From: Streptomyces sp. NA02950
Lineage (GTDB): Bacteria > Actinomycetota > Actinomycetes > Streptomycetales > Streptomycetaceae
Assembly: GCF_013364155.1 (NCBI RefSeq)
Contig: NZ_CP054916.1
Coordinates: forward strand, 9,330,001 to 9,394,000
Length of the DNA stretch: 64,000 nt
Direction: 5' to 3'
Part shown: piece after piece, positions 9,277 through 15,831 of the stretch
Numbering within the stretch: position 1 is the first letter of the stretch
Layout of the letters: each line of letters begins with the position of its first letter
The notes under the pieces: model-generated
Databases searched by the model: none
Told to the model about the DNA's origin: nothing
Seen by the model: only the letters and a program-made list of their open reading frames with translations
Made by a program: the position numbers and the translations under genes

Positions 9277-10407
9277 ATGATTAATGTCTTCCAGCCGAGC
9301 CTCGGCGAGGAGGAGTTAGCGGCTGTTCGCGAGGTGTTCGAGAGCGGCTGGCTGGGCCGTGGCCGTCGAACCTCTGCCTTCGAGGTTGAGTTCGCCTCTC
9401 ACATCGGGGTCGGCAGGCAACACGTCACCGCTGTTAACTCCTGCACAGAGGGCCTCTTCATGGCCATGGAGCTGTTGGACATCAATCCCGGCGATGAGGT
9501 GGTGATGCCGTCCGTGAGCTTTGTGGGCGCGGCGAACGCTGTGGCGAGCCGTGGTGCGGACCTTGTGTTCTGTGATGTCGACGAGCGGACGCTCAATCCT
9601 CGCCCGGAGCACGTGGCCGAAGCCTTGACCGACCGGACAAGGGCTGTCGTCGTGTTGCACTACGGCGGCAGGCCGGGATGGATCGGCGATATCGCCATAT
9701 GGTGTCGGGAGCGCGGGATACCGCTCGTCGAGGACGCGGCGTGTGCGGTGGCATCGTCCGTCGACGGCGTCGCCTGCGGTACCTTCGGTGATATCGGGGT
9801 GTGGAGCTTCGACGCGATGAAGATCCTCGTTACCGGCGACGGTGGCATGCTCTACGCCCGTGACCCCGATCTGGCGGCGCGCGCTGCGACGATGGCCAAC
9901 CTCGGCCTTCTCCAATCCAGCGGGTTGGCTGCGGCGTCGGCCGGCGTCGCCGATCGATGGTGGGAGTTCGAGGTGTCGTCGTTCTCCCGCAGATCTGTGA
10001 CGAACGATCTGGCGTCGGCCATCGGATCAGTGCAGCTGCGTCGGTTACCGACCTTCGTCCGACGGCGCAGGGCGATCGCAGCCGCCTACCGGCTAGGCCT
10101 CGCCGACCTCGGCATGCTCCGCTTGCCTCCGGAGCTGCCGGAAGGGCACCTGTCGTCCGAGTATCTGTTCTGGGTCCAGTTGGAGCCTCGGCGCCGCAAC
10201 GAACTCGCCCGGCACCTTCGGCAGCGCGGCATCTACACCACTTTCCGGTACTTCCCCCTTCACCGGGTCAGCGCCTACGGCCCACATCACTCGCCTGCGG
10301 GAGCGGCCAGGGCGGCTGCGACAACTCTCCTCCTGCCGCTGCATCAGGCATTGGACGACGCCACGGTGCAACAGATCATTTACGAGGTCCGGGCGGTGGC
10401 GTCATGA
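9277..10407 (+). CDS. DegT/DnrJ/EryC1/StrS-family PLP aminotransferase
   Basis: A 376-residue protein. ATG 9277 follows GGAAAG at a 7-base spacing, so I prefer it to the GTG at 9238. The fold-type I sugar aminotransferase signature is clear: EVFESGWLGRGRRTSAFE at the N-terminus, VTAVNSCTEGLFMAMELL, GDEVVMPSVSFVG, LVEDAACAVAS, and the PLP lysine in WSFDAMKILVTGDGGM (Lys182), then IGSVQLRRLP. Family members transaminate nucleotide-linked keto-sugars or related cyclic ketones. Two TTA codons (9316, 10045) point to bldA-dependent translation. Its stop overlaps the start of the next gene (ATGA), so the two form an operon. No dedicated keto-sugar dehydratase is visible nearby, so the substrate is open. 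An amino sugar such as the talosamine of tallysomycin is only a speculation. Confidence 0.88.
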   Translation: MINVFQPSLGEEELAAVREVFESGWLGRGRRTSAFEVEFASHIGVGRQHVTAVNSCTEGLFMAMELLDINPGDEVVMPSVSFVGAANAVASRGADLVFCDVDERTLNPRPEHVAEALTDRTRAVVVLHYGGRPGWIGDIAIWCRERGIPLVEDAACAVASSVDGVACGTFGDIGVWSFDAMKILVTGDGGMLYARDPDLAARAATMANLGLLQSSGLAAASAGVADRWWEFEVSSFSRRSVTNDLASAIGSVQLRRLPTFVRRRRAIAAAYRLGLADLGMLRLPPELPEGHLSSEYLFWVQLEPRRRNELARHLRQRGIYTTFRYFPLHRVSAYGPHHSPAGAARAAATTLLLPLHQALDDATVQQIIYEVRAVAS

Positions 10408-11906
10408 ACATCGGACGGGCTCTCCTTGGTACCGACAGCATGCCGTGTCTGCGCGTTCCGAACCTGGCCGCCGCCGTCGAGCACTACCGCACCGTCCTCG
10501 GCTTTGAGAACGTGCAGCTGCTGACGGACCCGCACCCGGTGGCGGTGGTCCGCCGGGCCGGGGCGGGGCTGTTGCTGCAGGAATCGGATCATCGGGTTCA
10601 TCAGGGTGGCTGGGACGCAGTCTTCTTCGTCGCGCGGATCGACCAGATCATGGCCGACCTGCGCCGCAGGGGGGCGACCATCCAGTTCGGCACGGGTATA
10701 TCCGCCGTCTCGGCGCGGACGGTGGAGGCTCGCGACCCGTGGGGCAACGTGCTGGCGTTCTGCGAGTCGGAAACCGGGTTGGGGCATTCCTTGCAGCAGC
10801 TCGCTCGGCGGGCCCTTCCGGCCAGAGCCCGGGTCGCCCTGCGAGACGCTCGCCAGGCTCGCGAGGAACGACCGCATCTGAACGAGTTCGCCCAGTTCTA
10901 CCGCGGACTGGCCGACCAACGCGATGTCTTCTACATGTTCTTCACCGGCGGGCTCCTGCATTGGGTGGTAAGTGCGATCAGGCACGTGCCGACCGACGTG
11001 AACCTGGTCCTGCTCGGCTCGGACCTGCCGGAGGAAGACGAGACATGGCTTCGGCGGAACGTCGATCGCCCGTTGCATGTCGTCCGGCTCGGTATCGACG
11101 ACAACACCATGTGGGAGTTTTTGTTCGAGGTCAACGAACACAACTTCGGCTGGATCGACATCGACTGTTTCGTCCTGGAGCCGCAGTTGTTCGCGGACAT
11201 CAGCCGACTCGACGACGGGGTGGCCGTCAATGGTGTCTGGACCTACGAGGCGGCGCTCTCAGTGCCGATCGCCTGCACGCACTTCGCTTTCCTCGACGTC
11301 GGGGTGATCCGGGCGATGCGCCGCGCACAGCAGCCGATCAGCCCGGCGAACTACGACTACCGCGGTATGAACGTGTTCCTCCACCCTCGGACGAACTGCC
11401 GCATCCTCACCGGCCCGCAGCAGAGCCGGTTGCTTCGTGTGCTGCCCGCGGACGAACGCGGCCGACCGCTGCCTCCTGGTGACGGTCCGTTTTTCGACAC
11501 CCTCGTGGCCTATCAGGTCGACGCCGCGGCGGCCGGCTACCGGACGCATGCCGTACGCCCGCTCGCACATCGGACGGAGGCGTCGCTGCAGGTCGAAGAG
11601 GGCGCCGACCGACCGTGGCAGCAGGACATGACCGATGAGGTGGTGCACGTCGGCGGTGTGAGCTACTACCAGCGGCACTTTCACGGAGTTGATCTTCGCG
11701 CCATGTACGCCGCCGCCGAGTACATGCTCCTTTCGCGATTGGTCGACCGGCTACCGCACACCTACTCGATGATGTTGGCTGGCCTGCTCGCGGATCTCGA
11801 ATACCTTGGTGTGCAGAGCGCGGATGCCGAAGACCTGATACGACGTCATCTCGTCGTTGACCGGGGGATATCGCCGGAGAGCGCCGCGCGAGTGATCGGC
11901 GGATAG
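10404..11906 (+). CDS. VOC (glyoxalase-fold) domain fused to a glycosyltransferase-like domain
   Basis: A 500-residue protein translationally coupled to the aminotransferase (ATGA). Residues about 8-125 form a vicinal-oxygen-chelate domain: PCLRVPNLAAAVEHYRTVLG, then ARTVEARDPWGNVLAFCES, the usual C-terminal motif of glyoxalase/bleomycin-binding folds. After a linker, residues about 160-480 contain MFFTGGLLHWVVSAIRHVP, NLVLLGSDLP and GWIDIDCFVLEP, with a D-x-D pair at Asp252/Asp254, and read like a nucleotide-sugar-binding GT-A fold. I do not recognise a characterised protein with this arrangement. The VOC part could be a metal-dependent catalyst or a ligand-binding/sequestration domain, the second part a transferase. 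Given the neighbourhood, binding of a bleomycin-type molecule is conceivable but unproven. Confidence 0.65.
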   Translation: MNIGRALLGTDSMPCLRVPNLAAAVEHYRTVLGFENVQLLTDPHPVAVVRRAGAGLLLQESDHRVHQGGWDAVFFVARIDQIMADLRRRGATIQFGTGISAVSARTVEARDPWGNVLAFCESETGLGHSLQQLARRALPARARVALRDARQAREERPHLNEFAQFYRGLADQRDVFYMFFTGGLLHWVVSAIRHVPTDVNLVLLGSDLPEEDETWLRRNVDRPLHVVRLGIDDNTMWEFLFEVNEHNFGWIDIDCFVLEPQLFADISRLDDGVAVNGVWTYEAALSVPIACTHFAFLDVGVIRAMRRAQQPISPANYDYRGMNVFLHPRTNCRILTGPQQSRLLRVLPADERGRPLPPGDGPFFDTLVAYQVDAAAAGYRTHAVRPLAHRTEASLQVEEGADRPWQQDMTDEVVHVGGVSYYQRHFHGVDLRAMYAAAEYMLLSRLVDRLPHTYSMMLAGLLADLEYLGVQSADAEDLIRRHLVVDRGISPESAARVIGG

Positions 11907-11990
11907 GTCAGGTGCCGACTGGCTGGGTCCGGGAACGCGCTGCGACGGACCCGGCCGGCCGGCGCGTTCATCGGGATTCCTCCGTGGATA

Positions 11991-12010
11991 CCCCGGCGTT
12001 CAGGCTGGGG
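11991..12010 (+). repeat. Left-side copy of the IS end hairpin
   Basis: CCCCGGC-GTTCAG-GCTGGGG forms a 7-bp stem with one G-U pair, followed by AGGAA. It has the same orientation and layout as the right-end hairpin (CCCCCGCC-TTTA-GGCGGGGG then AGGAA) and is a diverged relative of it. It may be the end of an earlier, lost element of the same family. Confidence 0.6.
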
Positions 12011-12047
12011 AGGAAACGGCCTCCTGCGGAGCAGGGCAGGGAGAGGT

Positions 12048-12068
12048 GAATCGCCGTCAGGGCGATTC
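12048..12068 (+). repeat. Perfect 8-bp hairpin upstream of tnpB
   Basis: GAATCGCC-GTCAG-GGCGATTC is a perfect stem with a 5-base loop, located about 60 bases before the tnpB start. Subterminal hairpins like this are the structures recognised by TnpA transposases at the left ends of IS200/IS605 elements. Confidence 0.55.
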
Positions 12069-12129
12069 GGCGTGTGCCCGCCAGTGGTCGACGCCCTGTA
12101 CTCACACAGGAATTGATAGAATGTGAGGC

Positions 12130-13338
12130 ATGACGCAGCAGGTGAAGCGGGCGTTCAAGTATCGCTTCTATCCCACGGACGAGCAGGCGGCGGAGCTGTC
12201 GCGTACGTTCGGCTGCGTCCGTCTCGTCTACAACCGGGCGCTGGAGGAGCGCACCCGCGCCTGGTACGGCGAGCAGCGCCGCGTCTCCTACGTCCAGTCC
12301 TCCGCCGCGCTGACCAAGTGGAAGAAGACCCAGGAACTCGCCTTCCTTGCCGAGGTGTCCTCCGTTCCGCTCCAGCAGGCGTTGCGCCACCTTCAGGCGG
12401 CGTTCGGGAACTTCTTCGCCAAGCGGGCCGAGTATCCCCGGTACAAGAGCCGGAAGAAGTCTCGCGCGAGCGCGGAGTACACCCGCTCCGCCTTCACCTG
12501 GCGTGAGGGGCGCCTGACGTTGGCGAAGATGACCGCTCCACTGGATATTCGCTGGTCGCGCCCGCTCCCGGAGGGGGCGGAGCCGACCACGGTGACCGTC
12601 TCCCGGGACGCGGCGGGGCGCTGGTTCGTGTCCCTGCTGTGCGAGGACACCATCGCCCCCGCCCCGGCCACGGACGCGGCGGTCGGTATCGACGCCGGGA
12701 TCACGTCGCTGGTGACCCTGTCCACCGGGGAGAAGATCACCAACCCCGGGCACGAGCGCCGCGACCGGACCCGGCTCGCCAAGGCTCAGCGGGAGCTGTC
12801 CCGCAAGGCCAAGGGCTCGAACAACCGGGAGAAGGCCCGCCGGAAGGCCGCCAGGGTCCATGCTCGGATCGCCGACCGCCGCCGGGACTTCCTGCACCAA
12901 CTCACCACTCGGCTCGTCCGTGAGAACCAAACGGTCGTGATCGAGGACCTCACCGTCCGCAACCTGCTGAAGAACGGCAAGCTCGCGCGCGCCATCTCCG
13001 ACGCGGCCTGGACGGAACTGCGCTCCATGCTGGAGTACAAGTGCGCCTGGTACGGGCGCGAACTCGTGGTGATCGACCGTTGGTTCCCCAGCTCGAAGCT
13101 GTGCGGGGCCTGCGGCACGGTCCGCGGGAAGCTGCCGCTGAACGTCCGTGAGTGGACCTGCGACTGCGGCACCGTGCATGACCGTGACGTGAACGCGGCA
13201 CGCAACATCCTGGCCGCCGGGCTGGCGGCGTCTGCCGGTGGAGACGGTGTAAGACCTCAACGGGAGTCCTCCCGGACGGGGCGGTCGTCGGTGAAGCAGG
13301 AACCCCAGCGGGCGACCGCTGGGATCCCCCGCCTTTAG
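12130..13338 (+). CDS. tnpB: TnpB RNA-guided endonuclease of IS200/IS605 family
   Basis: A 402-residue protein, normal for TnpB, starting at ATG 12130 shortly after GTGAGG. The N-terminus (KRAFKYRFYPTDEQAAELS, VRLVYNRALEER) is the usual helix-turn-helix/OrfB start. RuvC motifs are all present: GIDAGITS with Asp188, VVIEDLTVRNL with Glu272, and DRDVNAARNI with the DRD at 351-353. The zinc ribbon is present (LCGACG then WTCDCG). It is therefore likely an active nuclease, the ancestor type of Cas12, that uses an RNA from its own 3' end to cleave matching DNA and help retain the element. No TnpA transposase is encoded, so mobility would need one supplied in trans. Confidence 0.95.
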   Translation: MTQQVKRAFKYRFYPTDEQAAELSRTFGCVRLVYNRALEERTRAWYGEQRRVSYVQSSAALTKWKKTQELAFLAEVSSVPLQQALRHLQAAFGNFFAKRAEYPRYKSRKKSRASAEYTRSAFTWREGRLTLAKMTAPLDIRWSRPLPEGAEPTTVTVSRDAAGRWFVSLLCEDTIAPAPATDAAVGIDAGITSLVTLSTGEKITNPGHERRDRTRLAKAQRELSRKAKGSNNREKARRKAARVHARIADRRRDFLHQLTTRLVRENQTVVIEDLTVRNLLKNGKLARAISDAAWTELRSMLEYKCAWYGRELVVIDRWFPSSKLCGACGTVRGKLPLNVREWTCDCGTVHDRDVNAARNILAAGLAASAGGDGVRPQRESSRTGRSSVKQEPQRATAGIPRL

Positions 13339-13354
13339 GCGGGGGAGGAAGTCA
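13200..13354 (+). ncRNA. Putative omega/reRNA of TnpB at the element's 3' end
   Basis: In this family the guide RNA scaffold comes from the last part of tnpB and the right end, and the guide is the flanking host sequence. Here the scaffold would end at or near GTCAA (about 13354), after the strong hairpin 13326-13345. The guide would then be read from the 3' end of the opposing glycosyltransferase gene. Boundaries are inferred from family knowledge, not from RNA data. Confidence 0.4.
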
Positions 13355-14800
13355 AACGCACGCCCCGGGAACGGAGGTCTTGGTGTCCGGCGCCGGCCTC
13401 GCCGCGATGTCCGGACCGGCGAGCACTTCGTGCCGCCCCGCCGTGCGTACCTGCACCGCGAACGCGCCGAGCTCCTCCAGCAGCGCCAGCGCGGCGAGGT
13501 CGTCGCAGCCCCGCAAGATCACCGCCATCCGGGTGCCGACGACGGCCACCTCGTCAGTCAGGCGCAGCCGTGCGAGTACGGCCGGTGGGTCGTCGTGGGT
13601 GAACCAGGCCAGAGTGGTCATGTCCGACCGCGCCGTGCGACGCTCCCGGGACGAATCGCACCGGGCCGCCAGCACGGACGCAGCCAGCAGCTCAGCCGAC
13701 CGGTCCCACGTGAAGCGGCGTGCCCAGCGCTGGCACTCCTGCGCCACGGCGGCAGCCCGATCCGGGTCGGCCAGTTTCGTCAGCGCGGCGACCAGCGCCG
13801 CCGCGAAGGCCGCCGGGCCCGGCTCGGCGACCAACCGACCGGTGCGGCCATCGAGCACGGCGTCGCGGATGCCCGGCACATCCAGCGCCACGCACGGCAC
13901 ACCGGCCGCAGCGGCCTCCAGCACCGAGCAACCCCAGCCCTCGCCGTCGGACGTGCTGGTGGTGACCCAGGCGCGGCCCAGCAATGCGTCGCGGATGTTG
14001 TCGGGCACCCGGCCGTGCAGGGTGACGACGCCGGTGAGGTCCAGTCGCACGGACAGCTCCCGCAGCGCGCTCAGCTCGGGGCCGCCACCGACAATCTCGA
14101 CACGCAGCTGCGGCAGTGCGGCGCGAACCCGGGCGACGGCGTGCAGCAGCACGTCGACGCGCTTGTGCGGCACGAGTCGCGAGACGAGCACGACGGTGGG
14201 CACCTCGGCCCGTGTGCGGTTCGTCTGCAGGAGCGGTACGCCGCCGTTGGGCACGATGTCGATCACTCCGTCGACTCGCAGCCGCATGCGCATCTCCTGC
14301 CTCGTGGAGGCGGACACCGCGACGCTGCGACTGCCGCGGTAGACCCACCGTGCGCAGTCGGCCTCAACTCGTCGTCCCACGGCGGCGACGACGGGCGGAA
14401 ACCGCGTGGCGAATTGGTCCTGGTGCACGTGGTGGACCACCTGCACGACCGAAGCCTGGAGGAACAGGGGCGCGAAGAAGGGGATGCCGTTCTGGCAGTC
14501 GACGACGACGTCGTAGCGGTGCCCGGTGCGCAGCATCCGCCAGGCTGCGCACAAGTAAACCGTGAGCGTGCCGCCGGCGCGGTGGACGTCGACGCCGTCG
14601 ATCTGTTCCCGTGCCGGCTGCCCGGGTGGCCGCGCGGTGAGGAGCGTGACGTGCGCGCCGGCAGCGACGAACCGTCGGGTTGTCTCGTGGAGGTAGTTTT
14701 CTGCGCCGCCGGACTCCGGATGGCGCACATCGCGCCAGTTCAGGACAAGGATGCGCATACCCGCCAGCTGTGGCAGGGCCCGCTGGGTCAAGGCGCTCAT
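13352..14800 (-). CDS. Family 4 glycosyltransferase with C-terminal extension
   Basis: A 482-residue protein from ATG 14800. A second ATG at 14758 directly precedes MRILVLNWRDVRHPESGGAE, a typical GT4 N-terminus with a glycine-rich loop. The GT-B fold continues with VVHHVHQDQFATRFPP, IVPNGGVPL, VVLVSRLVPHKRVDVLLHAV and TSDGEGWGCSVLEAAAAGVP, the last being the donor-binding E-x7-E region. The GT core ends near residue 390. About 90 further residues (TTLAWFTHDDPPAVLARL onward) are not a normal GT4 part and may be a separate small domain. The start overlaps the stop of the degraded GT2 copy (ATGA), so the two were once an operon. The 3' end abuts the TnpB element, which may have altered the last residues. 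Substrate unknown. Confidence 0.85.
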   Translation of the reverse strand: MSALTQRALPQLAGMRILVLNWRDVRHPESGGAENYLHETTRRFVAAGAHVTLLTARPPGQPAREQIDGVDVHRAGGTLTVYLCAAWRMLRTGHRYDVVVDCQNGIPFFAPLFLQASVVQVVHHVHQDQFATRFPPVVAAVGRRVEADCARWVYRGSRSVAVSASTRQEMRMRLRVDGVIDIVPNGGVPLLQTNRTRAEVPTVVLVSRLVPHKRVDVLLHAVARVRAALPQLRVEIVGGGPELSALRELSVRLDLTGVVTLHGRVPDNIRDALLGRAWVTTSTSDGEGWGCSVLEAAAAGVPCVALDVPGIRDAVLDGRTGRLVAEPGPAAFAAALVAALTKLADPDRAAAVAQECQRWARRFTWDRSAELLAASVLAARCDSSRERRTARSDMTTLAWFTHDDPPAVLARLRLTDEVAVVGTRMAVILRGCDDLAALALLEELGAFAVQVRTAGRHEVLAGPDIAARPAPDTKTSVPGACV

Positions 14801-15135
14801 CCGCGACCGGACTCGACAGCGAACCCCACGGTCTGGCAGCGGGCCAACGCGCCAGCGACCACGCGGCGGTTGAAGAACATGAAGCCGCATTGCGTGGCGT
14901 GCGCACCGGACACCGGCGGGGACAGGTCGGAGTCGCCGAAGCCGACGAACCTTGCGCTGCTGGTGCACATCGTCCGCAGGACCGCGGCGCCCTTGCCCGC
15001 TTCCGTGCACCCAATCGTCACGACGTACGGGATCACGACCTCCACGGGACCGCGCATGACCAGCCGAGGCGTCCTCGAGCAGAGCCGCTCGCCGCCCGTC
15101 ATCGGAGACCCGTCTGCATGGCACTCGTATCCCAT
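14797..15135 (-). pseudogene. Deletion-damaged duplicate of the family 2 glycosyltransferase
   Basis: The minus-strand reading keeps pieces of the enzyme encoded at 7878-8612: MRGPVEVVIP joined directly to VVTIGCTEAGKGAAVLR, then SSARFVGFGDSDLS joined to TQCGFMFFNRR and FAVES. The segments between VVIP and VVTIGC (about 50 residues, including the VDNGSYDD motif) and between the DxD motif and TQCGF are missing, and the C-terminus is cut. The frame stays open, so a short protein could still be made, but it cannot fold as a GT2 enzyme. Its stop overlaps the start of the GT4 gene. Confidence 0.85.
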
Positions 15136-15155
15136 ACGTAACCGCCTGCGCTCGG
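15115..15155 (+). repeat. Upstream part of duplicated GT2 region, copy 2
   Basis: Matches 8671-8715 upstream of the intact glycosyltransferase (shared CCCATACG and ACCGCCTGCGCTCGG), with a 4-base deletion. Together with the partial coding copy it delimits one duplication. Confidence 0.7.
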
Positions 15156-15815
15156 ATTAGCCCCGGAAGACACATCGACTAACAAATTGCCCGTATCAAT
15201 AGGCCCGGTCGTCACCGAAAAGGGCGGCGCGTCCGTGGATTCCTCTCGGCAGACCCGGTGAGCCGAGGTTACACCGATGCCGGCCTGGGCGCTGCCGCTC
15301 ACAGAGGAATACGGACCAGTCCTGACCGGATCGGCGCATCCACTGGCCTGGTGGAAGCGCCCAATGACTATTCGACCGGTCCGGCTTACCCTGCACCAGC
15401 GTCGCGCGCGATGCCTACGAATTCGTGGCGCAAACCATACTTTCGTTTACCCTCCACCACAGCGTCCGCAGTTACGTCTTCCCCGCGCCCCACGCTGCGC
15501 ACCGGGCGGGTTGCTGGGCGGCCCCGACCTTCTGACGTATACCTCTTGATTATGAATCATATTGTTCTCCGTGATGGTTGAGATTTCCTTTTGCGGAGTC
15601 GGTGTCGGTGATACGGTCATCAGTGTCTAGGTCACGCCTGCTGGAGTCCGCCGGAATCTCTAGGAACCTGTGCGCAGTCGTCGACTGCTGGGTGTAATGC
15701 GGAAGCATATTGTGAGCCATTTTCATGGACGACGACTGGTATCCCACACGTTTGCACGCTGCGTCGAACTGAGGAGCGTCCGGCGGGGCTGAACCGTCCT
15801 GCCATACACGCTCTA
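15156..15815. other. Gene-free leader region upstream of the megasynthase operon
   Basis: About 650 bases without a supported gene. Small open frames occur on both strands but have no motifs. From about 15540 to 15760 the DNA is clearly more AT-rich than its surroundings, the usual look of a promoter region. It contains the dyad at 15547-15559. I could not assign a convincing -35/-10 pair. Confidence 0.5.
15547..15559. promoter_or_regulatory. Possible LysR-type operator (T-N11-A dyad)
   Basis: TGATT-ATG-AATCA is a perfect 5-base dyad with the T-N11-A format bound by LysR regulators. It sits in the AT-rich leader about 270 bases before the first megasynthase gene. An intact LysR gene lies at 3736-4692. 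A 13-base dyad can occur by chance, so this is only a candidate. Confidence 0.3.
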
Positions 15816-15822
15816 GCGGAGG
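15816..15822 (+). promoter_or_regulatory. Ribosome binding site of blmX homologue
   Basis: GCGGAGG lies 6 bases before GTG 15829 and 9 bases before ATG 15832, which makes these two the only reasonable starts of the first megasynthase. Upstream in-frame TTG and CTG codons lie too close to it. Confidence 0.65.
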
Positions 15823-15831
15823 TTGCTGGTG

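Larger units (their letters stand above)
11984..13354 (+). mobile_element. TnpB-only IS200/IS605-type (IS1341-like) element
   Basis: The element contains a full tnpB and no tnpA. Its right end carries a strong 8-bp hairpin (13326-13345) followed by AGGAAGTCAA, and the tnpB stop codon lies inside the hairpin loop, as is common in this family. On the left there are two hairpins (11991-12010 and 12048-12068). There are no obvious inverted terminal repeats and no duplicated target, as expected for this family. The right boundary coincides with the last codons of the opposing family 4 glycosyltransferase. Exact left boundary is uncertain. Confidence 0.65.

Noticed and set aside
10404..10780. Bleomycin resistance protein (BlmA type)
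   Set aside because: The VOC fold matches in outline, but the sequence is fused to a large second domain and lacks convincing residue-level similarity to the Ble/BlmA proteins I remember. Kept only as a hypothesis.
11907..12129. TnpA transposase gene for the IS element
   Set aside because: Only hairpins and the tnpB leader are found on either side; no Y1 transposase motif exists on either strand.
15258..15581. Short open frame in the leader of the megasynthase operon
   Set aside because: No motif, no ribosome binding site, and it runs into the AT-rich promoter-like region.
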